From: Paragordius varius
Lineage: Eukaryota > Nematomorpha
Assembly (NCBI GenBank): GCA_964247055.1
Contig: OZ176051.1
Span: 3,410,001-3,474,000, forward strand
Direction of reading: 5' to 3'
Length of the DNA: 64,000 nt
Shown here piece by piece: positions 1 to 11,532 of this stretch. Each line of letters starts with the position of its first letter. The stretch's first letter is position 1. A model generated the notes under the pieces. That model made no database searches and was not told the origin of the DNA. It saw nothing but the letters and a program-made list of their open reading frames with translations. The position numbers and the translations under genes were made by a program.

Positions 1-1329
1 AAAAATAATTGTTCATTTGATGATGCTTGAAAGGTTATATATATATGATATCCAATTACTCACACATGCTTACTGAAAGAAACAGTTTAAAAATCAAATC
101 AAATATGTATAAGTGTTCTTTAACTAAATAAATTGAATCAATATGATATTGACGGGAAATAACTGCAAAACTTTTAAGTTATTTTATTTTAAATTATGTT
201 AAATAAATTATAACATGAAACATTAATATTTTTTTATTTATATTCAATTGATAAATAAACAGTTTATATAAATATATTTTTTGTAATTTAATATGGCGCA
301 ATTGAGATAGCTTTAGTTTAAGAGGTTAAAATTTATCCATAATACATTTATTTATTTAATCATTACAGAAATTAATTTATATAAACATTTAGAAAATCCA
401 CCAAATACAAATAAATGAATATTTTTGGAAACCTGATATTATTTAAGTCGCATATGTATATAGAAAAAAAGGACAAAAAATGTAAGATATAGTTTAAAAC
501 AGTAGTGTATTCTTCCCTCGATAGAATTAACACTTTGGAAATGCAAAAATAAAAATATGCCAATATTATTAAATATCAGTTATTCATTTGTTTGTGGCTT
601 CATATTGTAATTTGATGCCCTGCTTATTGGTTCTCTCTTGATTGAGTTATAATGAACTCATATTCATTAAATAAAAACAATACAAAATGGACAATTTAAA
701 GCCTATTAATTGTTTTTGCTTTTTTTGCTTGTAAGGATACCCGACGTCGACTTTCTGCATTAATATGTTGGTTTTGTCATTTGATCTTTAATTTCTCAAA
801 TATGTATACCTTATTCTTTTACCATTCAACGGATTAAAAATCAGTATTAATAATAATTCATAAATTGTGATAATCTTTTCTTATTGTTTCGTCCTTTACA
901 TCTAATAATGTACTTTACTAATTACTTTAAAACAATAATTAATGTTTGACACTTCAGAACAATTGACTCCTAAAAATATTTGCAAATCATAATTTGATAT
1001 CTATACATAAATATCAATGTGACTTGCAGTCTCCCTATCAGATTAAATTATTAGTAAAATCCGATATCAATAAATATATCATTGTAAAGGAAATAAAGTA
1101 TAAAAACTGGTTGGTAATTTAAAACTTTTCTCCCACACAACTATCATATATATAAATATAAATATATGAGAAATATATTTATATTTAATAAATATATAGA
1201 TAATATTTAAAAAATCATTTATTAACTTTTAAATCAAAAATTTATCAACACTTTATTTCTTAGATTTTATTTCGAATTTCGTTAACTAATTTTTTAATTT
1301 CTCACCTGTGCCGTATAACAGCTCTTTAT
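1..1329. other. AT-rich region upstream of SIX1/2
   Basis: I see no convincing gene or repeat in this stretch. Open frames are short and of random AT-rich composition. It should contain the 5' untranslated region and promoter of the SIX1/2 gene that starts at 1330, but no individual element can be named from sequence alone. Confidence 0.5.
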
Positions 1330-3665
1330 ATGTACGATAATATACCAATTTTTAATATTACTGAAAACTGTTTTACCATGGAACCATTAAATAATATTTC
1401 CAATAAAATACCCAATATCATTAGTCCTCATGTAAAATTTGTTCAGAGTATTGATCACAGCGTAGATGATATAAATCACTGTCCATCGTCTGCGTTAAAA
1501 AATTTGAATGATTTAGAAACTATTTATCCTGGAATCTACGGACCTGCTCACAATTTTATTTCATACCCACCATTTTCTCCATTTTTGCCTCCCAGCCATA
1601 GCTACGGGAGTGAAAATATATTTTTGGGTAAATCTATATTTGATTTCCCTAACACTTTCCAACAGGAATCGTATTCTTCCAGCCCCTTTCTAAACTCTAA
1701 TATACATCCTCCAGAAGCAAAGGCATTAAGTTTCCTGGATAATTCCACGCCATCATCGAATATCGTATTAGACCCTATAAATTATTCTAATTTAGAAGGT
1801 ATGACTATCCCAGCAAAGCGAGAAATGATCGTGCTGGCGCAAGAAAACTCTCAACTACCTCAAAGCAATATTCCGGCCACTTTAGTTAGAAATGCCCCTC
1901 CACAAAAGGCAAAAAGTATTGACCCCGAAATAACAAACAATAACAACTGTCCCAATACAATATCATTGGAGATTTCTCAAATAAATCCCCAAATACAGTC
2001 AGGTGACCAAAATAATAATCCGAAAAAAGATATACATCCAGAGACCAGATCATCTCCCGAACAAATTAGTTTTGGTTTTACTCAAGATCAAATAGCATGT
2101 GTTTGTGAAGTTCTCCAACAGTCTGGAAATATAGAACGCTTAACAAGATTTCTTTGGTCTTTGCCGGTTGATTGCCCTCACCTACATAAAAATGAGAGCG
2201 TGCTAAAGGCCAAAGCTATCGTAGCTTTTCACACTGGGGATTACAAAACGCTTTATTCCATCATAGAATGCAATGAATTTTCCAGTCAAAATCACCCCAG
2301 ACTGCAGCAAATTTGGTTAAAAGCACATTACATTGAAGCAGAAAAGGCTAGGGGTGGAAGGGCTTTAGGAGCCGTTGGTAAATACCGGGTTCGGCGTAAA
2401 CATCCATTACCTCGTACTATTTGGGATGGTGAGGAGACAAGTTATTGTTTCAAGGAAAAATCTCGCGGCATTCTTAAAGAATCATACAAATTTAATCCAT
2501 ATCCTTCTCCAAGAGAAAAAAGGGAATTATCCGAGATAACCGGTCTTTCTTCCACCCAAGTTAGTAATTGGTTTAAGAACAGAAGACAGCGAGACCGAGC
2601 AGCTGAACTCAGAGAAAAGTAATTTTTTAGATTCCCCTTAAATAATTTCTTTAATAAAAATAAACGATATAAGGATATATGTGTATATATGTGTTTCTAA
2701 TATTTTATATTTTAAATAGGGATGGTATAAAATTTTCCGACGATGATTGCAGAAGCCCAGCATACTCTTCCAAAGATGAAGATTTTGCCGATAACATTTC
2801 AGACAAATTAGTTGGTATTCAGTCTCAACTGCCTCTACATTTGAATTATGCTAAAAAAGGCTTTGAATATAATAGCACTGGTAATACGTATATAAATAAC
2901 GAAACCAATATGCCCATTGACACTTACGGTCAACGTGAGAATGGTAAATTCGATGAGTGCATCGAAAACAACAGCGCATCTTTTATCGTAGCAAATAGTT
3001 CTAGTGTGAGTGATGATGCCGAAACTATTGATTATTCATACTCCAATGACTTTCCTGACGCATTGTCAAACGTACGTCCACATCAAACTAATCAATACAA
3101 AGGTCAGAGCGAAATGTATTTCCCTATATCGCATTTTGATTTGAATGGAACACAAACCCAAACACAATACAATATGACATGGAATGGGATAGATGTTTTA
3201 CAGCCTGAGACAAAACCCTTAAATAATAATAATAATACATCAGCGTTGTTAACAAACAATTTCGAACAAACAAACTCATCAAGTCTTGAAGAAGTGAGAT
3301 ACCCTTACACAGACGATACTACTGACCTTTCCCCTTTTTACACGGATAATCCTGGATTCATACTTTCTTCGTTGGCTCCAAAAATACCAGGGTTCCTTAA
3401 TACTGATTTTAATTCCGAATACTGTCATACCAATATGACTAATTATATTCATAACAATATCTATAACAATTTCAATAACAACAGCAGGAGTGAGGTTAAC
3501 ACTAATCCTATTACTAACACTATGTTCACCAAACCTGAATACGAAAAAATGAATGACGTAAATACTGAAACCACAATTATCCCTCGAACGACAAATCACG
3601 CCAAGACAGAAGGTGAAACGCATCTTGACTACCTTCCACTAAACAAAAGAATTAAATATTATTAA
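1330..3665 (+). CDS. Six1/2: SIX1/2-class homeobox transcription factor (sine oculis type), 2 exons
   Basis: Nuclear DNA-binding regulator of the SIX family, which acts with Eya co-activators in sensory, muscle and gland development in animals. Exons are 1330-2618 and 2720-3665. The 101-nt intron is GT-TAG and splits a Lys codon just after the homeodomain, giving about 744 residues. A Pro/Ser/Asn-rich N-terminal region (1-247) is followed by the SIX protein-interaction domain (about 248-360, starting [17 protein letters not shown]) and the SIX homeodomain (about 366-425, with [15 protein letters not shown] and [13 protein letters not shown]). [20 protein letters not shown] between them and the [12 protein letters not shown] form of helix 1 place it in the SIX1/2 class rather than SIX3/6 or SIX4/5. 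The C-terminal 315 residues are Asn/Ser/Thr-rich and unlike vertebrate tails. The ATG at 1330 is the first in frame. Length is more than twice the vertebrate SIX1 length (about 285), owing to both tails. Confidence 0.93.
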
Positions 3666-4124
3666 TTATTATTATAGCACAAATATATTTGTGGCATTTC
3701 TAATTTTTTTGTTATAAGTAATTATGATACTCACATTCATTCGATATTAGTGGCAATAATTGATTAATTTTATTAGAAAATAAATTTTTACGATCAAATT
3801 TGTTTATAATCTCTATACATCAAGATTATGGCCTTTAAGAAAATTGGTGGTTCAATAAAATTTGCATATAGTTTTATACAAAATATTGAAATTATACAGA
3901 CAAAAGGTAAAAACTAAAAGACAATTTTAAAGAAACAACCATATTTTTCTTACCTTGATTTTATTCAAACCTTATTGTATTGGGTTGCGAAACGGGGATA
4001 CGAGATGTAAATTAACAAGATTATATAATAACTATGAATGTTGTAGGACAAATCATAAAAAGTATGGTTGTCTTTTTGTAAAAAACTGTCTATTTATATG
4101 TCTGCATAATTTTAATTTTAACAG

Positions 4125-4314
4125 TATGCTTCTATCAAATGATTCTAACGAAGTTATGGATCAAGTTACTTCAAATAATTTGATCGAACAAATGAGATAT
4201 TTTAGTTTAGAATTGAAACCGTTAACCTTTGGAAACTTTGAAAACCAAAAGAAGAAATCAAAACGGTTTCAGAACGATAGAATCAAAATTGCTGTCACAA
4301 ATGGTTCTTGTTAA
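4125..4314 (+). CDS. possible small terminal exon or micro-gene
   Basis: A reading frame of about 62 residues starts with an ATG one base after a plausible acceptor (TTTTAACAG, ending at 4124) and ends at a stop at 4312-4314. Its composition is hydrophilic and mixed (SNDSNEVMDQVTSNNLIEQM near the start, then KKKSKRFQNDR), which looks more like coding than the neighbouring AT-rich DNA. I do not recognise a family. It lies 460 nt after the SIX1/2 stop and could be the last exon of an unseen transcript. It could also be chance. Confidence 0.3.
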
Positions 4315-5072
4315 TATTTTATTTTTTAATTGATCATGAATATGTAAAAACTTATCTGTAATTTTAATTTTATTTCTCATAACATTTTGATTGTTACATT
4401 TTTAAAGAAAAACTGCTTTAGCATATTTTTAAATTTATTTAACCATTTTTATCAACAATAATTAAATCGGAACAGGAACCGAAAATAGTTTTTATCAAAA
4501 AATATAGAAGAGAAACCATTTGGTCATGTACCCCTTTTTTTCTATCAAAATTGTATGAAAACTGAACCGCTTATAGCAAATTAAATTAGGACAAGTAAAC
4601 AAACGCATCTCAAAAACAAATTGTAAATTATTTTATGGTTCAATATTATGTGAGATGTGGAAGGACCAAATTATCTAGTTTGTTTGTCCAAATTAAAAAA
4701 TTTATTTTAAGCAAAATTATGGTGTACCGCATTTTAGGGTATTATGGAGCATGGTGAAAATATATTATAAAATATACGATCCGACAATGATTAACATTTC
4801 TATCACCTCAGAATTTCGATAATTTTAGTTCGTACACAGATTTAGCTATGCATAATAGTGCATACAAAAATATCCTGATGAATAATATTTGTTCTGATAG
4901 ATAAATGTACTAGAATTCTGATGGTGTCTTGGGTTTTGGGTTTTATGAATGATCAGAAAAAATATTTCACTTTAGTGGTGATTGATCCATATCGAAATAT
5001 CGCTAAATTCACTCCATGCTAAATAAAGTTATGGAAACTAAATGCTTCATTCCTAAAAATATCTGTTATATA

Positions 5073-7914
5073 TAAGGTGACCAGACGTCCCGCTTTTGGC
5101 GGGACAGTCCCGCTTTTTCACACTTTGTCCCGCGTCCCGCTGCGTTTTTAAAATGTCCCGCTTTTTCACGATTATATAAAAAGATTTTTTTTAAATACAT
5201 TTAAATTATTTATAAAAAATTTTTTTTTATCCGTTTAAATTTTTTATCATTAGTTATCTTTAAAATCTGTATCAATTTTTAATTCAAGTTTTTTATTTTT
5301 AAATTAAAAATATTTATTTTTTTCAAATTTATATCATATGATTATACACTTTGCTTCCTAATCCAACTGCCAACATTATCAAAAAGACAAATTAATATCA
5401 CAAATTGGTAGCTTATACGTTTACTCCAGAAAATTAAGGTAATATAATATTTTTTTATATTAATATTAGCGTAAATCTCGTGCTGCTACGCGGCCCGAGG
5501 AAGTTTTTTTTTTGGGGGGGGGGGGGGAAGGCTATTTGAAATAAGGGACAATAAAATGATCCACATATGTGGATTATTCGAAACATTATTTAATAGATAT
5601 GATTTTATAGGAATTTTAAAACGGAGCATTCATACTAATATATTGTTTAATAGGGCGAAAAATAGATTTAAAAAATTATTTTTGTGGAAAAAAATGGCAT
5701 TTTACGAAGGGAGCGGTTAAAAAGAGGGACTAAATCAAAAAAGCGAGACGACTATGTTCGGCGCTATCGAAAACAAGTAAATTGAATGATCCAACACTTT
5801 CTCCAGAAAATTGTCTCAAAGACAAGATTTTTGTGGACTTCTGTTTTCAAAAAAACCGTTTTTCACACGGGGTGGGCCCGAACTGGGGGCCTATTTCAAA
5901 AAAGGGCGAAGCTATTGTCGGGGCATTCATTAATGATTATATTTTTTCGAAGTTTGGATTTGAATGGGTCTACCGGTTTTCCGGTACCAGATCACAAAGC
6001 CAGCATTTTCCATTTTAGTAAATATATAGATAGTTTAAAATATGAATACAAAAAGAGGTTGTAAATTTAACGATGATTTAATGAAAGAATTTCCTTTTAT
6101 CAAAAAAACGAAGAATGAATCATTTGTTAAATGCTTTATGTGAGGGGTTCACCCTACCACATGGCGGTAAGCATGATATTACAAAGCATATGGACAGAAA
6201 CATAAAAAATGGTTAGATATGGCGGCATCATCTTACAAAATGAGCGATTTTTATCGTAAAACCGCTTTTGGAGAGGAAGAAAAGAATTTGGCACTAGCCC
6301 AAGGCGTTTTATCTTTTCACGCGTTAATCACAATCATTCCTTTAGATCTATGGATTGTACCTCACATGTTATTCGTGCCTAAAGGCTGAAGCCATTGTAT
6401 GCATTGTCCTTTCGCCACATGCATTTTCTGAATACAAAAAGAGCTGAAAATTAATTATGTATCAAATCGAAACAAAAATATTTCCCACGTTAATAAAATA
6501 TTTTGGTCCAGAAACCGGAGTAAAATTAAAATTTTACTTCTCTACCCGGTGCGAATTCCGACATAATTTTACTTCAATAATGAATATTTTAGAAAAAATA
6601 ATTTAAAAGACAAAATCATCGCATATTGCGGTGACAACACCAATACGAACTTCGGTGGAAACGCAAGGAGGAACAAAAAATAATTTTCAGTAATTAACAG
6701 ATAATCTTAATCAAAACATTATTGACGTTGGGTGTGTAGCGCATATAACACACAACGCTATTCAAACAGCTGCTGATTTGTTATCCCTAGATGTGGAAAA
6801 TGTAGTTGTTAAGGAATATTCCTATTTTTATATACACGGTACGCGTTGAAACGCTTAAGAATTTCTGTGCAAATGCAGAAGTTCAATATTAAAAAATGCT
6901 TGGATATTGTAAAACTCGTTGGTTTGCTCTTCTGCCAGCTATCGAAAGAATTCCTTTAAAATCCTATTTTTTTATTACAGGACAAATGTCCTACAACTTT
7001 GGAAATTTTTTGAAAGTGATTCTTCAATATGGTTAGAGTTCCTACATAATTAAGCTTCTCTTTTTCAAAATGTTATTAAATTCAATGAAGTTAGTAACCT
7101 AAAATTCCAATGTCAAGAAAGGTTATAAAATTATTTTATACCAGTAACCATCCGCCATATTATAAATAATTTAGAAAAACAAGGCTTAATAATCGCCAAG
7201 ATATCCTGTACCATTAAAAATGTTTTATACAAACTGTAAAGATTATTGGAAGACTGGACGGTGCAATTTAATGAAATTGATCATTTTCATTGGATAATAT
7301 TAAAACCAAAATTTAATTGGTGCGATGTTCAAAAATCATTTCTGCATCTCCCAAAAATTCCCAAAAAGTAACCTTTCAGAAAATATCTTTTTTCTAAAGT
7401 ATTATTAGTTATAAAATATATTAATAATGAAAAACTTAAATTATGGACAACAGAAAAAAATACAGTAGAAAAGAAATAGTTAGAAATATTTCATCATTTT
7501 GAAACAAACTATGTTCCATACAATATTTTAAAAATTGTAGAATTTGAATTATCTTTACGTGGAACCAACCTGCTACTGAGCGCGTTTTTTCCACAGTAAA
7601 TCAGATGTAGACATCGGAAAAATCAAATTTAAATGTTGAAAATTTACCATTTTATCTGTCAAATATAATTTGACAAATTCTTGTGAGGACTTTTACAATA
7701 TTTTATAAAATGATGAAAATCTGCTAAAACGCATTCACTCAAATAAAAAATATACCAAGGGATTAAATATTTTTTTATATTTATAATGTATTTGTGTTAA
7801 AAATAAATAAATACTACAATAAATTTTTTGTATAAAAATTTTTGGTTGTACACCTCATAACCCCCCCTTCTCAGATTTGTCCCGCTTTTTCCTTCAAAAA
7901 ATCTGGTCACTTTA
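5073..7914 (+). mobile_element. decayed hAT DNA transposon, interrupted by a Helitron
   Basis: The ends are inverted repeats (TAAGGTGACCAGA at the left, TCTGGTCACTTTA at the right) flanked by a perfect 8-bp target duplication GTTATATA (5065-5072 and 7915-7922), the hAT signature. Both ends carry related GTCCCGC-rich subterminal sequence. The plus strand keeps scattered pieces of a transposase of the BED-finger/DUF4371-like hAT type, for example KMSDFYRK with GEEEKNLALAQG near 6240-6310, and CGDNTNTNFGG near 6640, followed by a region resembling the catalytic core. Numerous stops and frameshifts show it is long dead. A Helitron (5466-6030) is inserted near its left end. Confidence 0.8.
5466..6030 (-). 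mobile_element. Helitron copy A (non-autonomous, 565 nt)
   Basis: Read on the minus strand, the element starts with TC at 6030 (TCTATATATTTACT), immediately after a host A, and ends CTAA at 5466. The 3' end has a hairpin-forming segment about 12 nt before CTRR and a poly-G/C tract (5513-5527). Sequence is shared with copies at 53265-53755, 54089-57559, 58024-60045 and 61294-61939. There is no long coding frame, so it must have been moved in trans. It sits inside the older hAT element. Confidence 0.72.
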
Positions 7915-7922
7915 GTTATATA

Positions 7923-10900
7923 TATATTCTATGTGTAAAAAGCAAAACGATAATTTATAAAACAAATATATATGAGGGCCAAAATCCTAAATTTTTGTTC
8001 CCCCATAAAATGGGCTATCTCTAAAATTAATTGCGAAAATACCCAAGATTTAGCAACAATTTTATATATTCTATATTATGGCATCAAAATATTTTTGAAA
8101 AAATGCATACATTGCGTATTAATTTTTATTAAATTTTGCTGTAATTCATGCTATTTTGAAGAATGATGAAAACGGTATGAAAACGCTTTAAGATATCATA
8201 AAAACATTTTTCTATATCACTGAGGCCAAAATCTAAGGGTATGAGAATTATCCTGATAAAATATACATGTTCTGATTGATAAATATATGAAACTTCTCAT
8301 AATACTTTTGGTTTTGGGCTAACGAGTAATATAAAAAAGTTATTTGCACTTTAGTGAATTAGTCGATATCGTAAAATCTCAAAATTAGCGCTTTTACAAT
8401 GTCTCAAAAGCATGCTGATGAAATATATATATTCTGAAAGAAACGTATTAAAATTATCATGGTGCTTGTGGTTCTGTCTCTTACAAGTTTTTCAAAAACT
8501 TTATATAGACTTTGGGGGCAACTGCATATTGAAAAAATGGCAAAATCACCATTTTGTCTAATGAAACTATTTTGGTGAAAACTCTATCGCTAAAATATAT
8601 CATAAACTACATATAAAGAGCAAAACAACATTTTATAATAGGCTAGGGTCTTGAATCTTTTGACCCGTCCACAATAGGCATGATCTCTTCAAATAAAGCC
8701 GAAAAGGCCGCGTGTGATCAAAATATTAAAAATATTTTGAATATTGCCATCAAGAATGTTTTTCTAGAAAATGGAAATGTTGTTTTAAAATTTAATTTAT
8801 CGCAAAGTTTTAAAGCGTACTTCTTACTATTTTAAAGGCATGATAGAAACGGTATTAAATCACCCTTAAAACACTTTTTCTATATATTTTGTTGATGTAT
8901 TTCTTTCACCATTTTATTTAAAAATTAGTTTGTCTTTAAATACAATAATTTTATTTAAAATAAATTTGAAGGAAAACAAACATTGTATTTAAATGTCTGA
9001 GGTGATAAATGTTTAGCATCATCGATTTATTAAAAAAGATGTTTTCATAATATCTTAAAGCGGGTGTACCGTTTCCATCATGCCTCAATATAGTTTTAAC
9101 TCTTCAAAGAAATTTTGTTAAAAATTAAATTTTTGAACAAATTGATTATTTTCAAAAATCAGTTATCGCAAAATATCGGTATTTTACCTGATTTCTAAGA
9201 GACTCGCCCATTTAAAAGGTACAAAAAATTTGAAATTTTGGAGCTCATATCTAAATATAGAGTTTTGTATTCATACCGTGATTTTTAAATATAGTATATC
9301 ATAAGTTTTAGCGATATTATTTAAAAGAAAGCACTTAGCTATTGCCAATTGATTTCATGTGCGGTGATTTTTCAATATTTTGATATCGAGCAATACCACG
9401 AATGGTAAATTACATCACCGTCAGGCCGAAAACCAATAGTAAAATGAGAATCCTGATATATTTTACTACTAGAAAATATAAATTTAATCAGTATATTTTT
9501 TATATCACCTGATTTACGGCAAATTTTGCGATTTTGCAATATGGAGCAACTAATAAAAAAGTATTTACATTAATAAATTATTTGTAAGGAAAAATCAAAA
9601 GCAATATTGATATTACATATCAGAATACTTATTTCATCAGAATATTTTTTAAACACCTTGATTTTTTGCACAGCGCAATATACATTTATTTGTCCGATTT
9701 ATTAAGAAATTATGCCCACGAAAGAGTTTATAAAAACGAATTTTTATCAAATCGGATATTTTTTAATAATTGTATTTACCTAAAAGTCTAAAGAATTCAT
9801 ATTTAAATTTAGCCCAATATCTTGAACACTTTTCAAGATACTCGAATTTAACACTCCCTTACGTTTTGGCGTATATATACTAGAGTCGTATGAAATTTGA
9901 ATATGAAAAGTATTTAATGTATGAATTTAAAATTTAGTCTTTGATACCATTTTAGTAAATTGTAAATCCTCCAAATTTCGCTAATGCAATAGGCAAATAA
10001 AAGTATATTATAATAGATGTATATAATTAACTTTAAAAAGCTTTTAAACTATATTTTACTAGCAGAAACTTGATATATTCTTTAAATAACAAATGTTTGT
10101 TTAAATCGTGTTTTGGACCTAAGCCAATTGGCTCCACAAAATTTATAAGTTTTTTAACACATGGATACAAGACATTCATTTCAGTCCTCCGGCTCCAGTC
10201 ACAAATATTTTTGCTCTTTAAAACCGGCTAGTTCTTTTAAATAAACGCAATAGATTGCCCGATAAAATTTTAAAATATATGCTAAATTTGACATAATTAA
10301 TATATTGTATAAACAATGCATATTTATTACAAAAATTTAATTTTTATCAAACTTTTTCGGCATGATGAAAAAAACGCTTTTAGATATTATAAAAATTTTC
10401 TTTATAATTTAATGAGGCAGAACATTTCTATCACCATAGAATTATTAATAAAATAGTTTCTCCTTCAAATTTATGTTAAAATAAATTGCGTTATATGAAA
10501 ATTCATCAAAATTTGAAAACTAAAGCGATAGAAATGTTCAGTATCATCAAATTATATCGAAAAAGGATAGAACCAAAAGGGTTTTTATTTTCCATAATGC
10601 ATCCAAATAGTAAGAACTCAATATTTTCCTAAAAATTGAATTTTCTAATGTTTATTTTGAAAAATATTTATTTATGATGTCAAAATTTAGCATATATTTA
10701 AAAATTTTATTGCAAAATTCTGGTATTTCTGCGATTATTATAAAATAACTAAATCGTTTTAGGAAAGCACAAAATTTTGGATCTTTAAAGGCCACATCTA
10801 AATATTATAAAAATATTTTTTTATAAGTATTTTATAATATATTTTAGGGATATTTTTTTAGAATGAAGCGAGTAGCTTTTATAAAAAATTATTACAAATA

Positions 10901-11532
10901 TAGTTAAATTTTGCCATTAATTGCCATGGAGCACTTAGCAAAATGTTAATAACTTGATTATATAACTTTTAAGGGCCAAAATAAGCACAATGATAATCCT
11001 GATTCTTTTTTCTATCAGAATATATTTATTTTAGCAAAATATTTTTTTCATGAGCCCCGATCAATGTTTAATATTTAAATCTTAAAAATGACTTTAAACT
11101 CTAGTTAATTTACATAATTGAGCTCTTGGATATAAACCCACCCTAAAATGTAAAGTAATACAAAAAAGTAATAAGGTGTAAAAATCGCCATATGGTACAA
11201 AAATACCCCAAAATAAAGTGGTCCAAACATTGTCACTTTGAGCAAGTCTAAAACTAATATTTTGTGAAAATATTGCTTTGCTTTTTAAATATAGTATATG
11301 ATACATAAAAATAATAATTTTGAAAATGAAGTATTTAACTTTCATAAAAAATATTATTTGACAAAATGTGCACTAATTTTGAGATTTTTGAAGGCATATC
11401 ACTTAAAAAATTGATAATATAATTTTGGTACCACTTGTAATCCAAAAACCAATATGGATATTAACATTTATCCATAAGAATAACAAGTATTTATACCGAG
11501 CGATTTTGCGCACTGTATAAAAGGGTTGAAAA
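7923..11532. repeat. cluster of old, diverged dispersed repeats, no gene seen
   Basis: Blocks recur here in both orientations. One carries a motif like GGCATGATGAAAACGGTAT followed by AAACGCTTTAAGATAT (near 8160, 8835, 10360, and inverted near 9040-9095). Another carries AATCCTGAT followed by TATCAGAATATAT (near 8245, 8410, 9450, 10990). The segment at 10660-11040 is recognisably homologous to 9150-9490 and to 43190-43590. Divergence is high and no transposase frame is visible, so the class is unknown. Short frames at 7842-8166 and 11094-11345 are not supported as genes. Confidence 0.55.

Noticed and set aside
372-563. 63-residue minus-strand frame
   Set aside because: Phe/Tyr/Ile-rich composition typical of chance translation of AT-rich DNA; no splice context and no homology recognised.
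3279-3623. 114-residue minus-strand frame opposite SIX1/2 exon 2
   Set aside because: Shadow of the real coding strand; codon pattern belongs to the plus-strand SIX1/2 exon.
5782-6064. Frames of 78 and 92 residues inside the Helitron/hAT
   Set aside because: The same DNA recurs in five Helitron copies in both strands and different frames, with no conserved protein; it is repeat sequence, not a gene.
5073-7914. Possible retroviral or LTR element in the 5-8 kb repeat
   Set aside because: Terminal inverted repeats and an exact 8-bp duplication with hAT-type transposase pieces identify a DNA transposon; no LTR, gag or pol motif is present.
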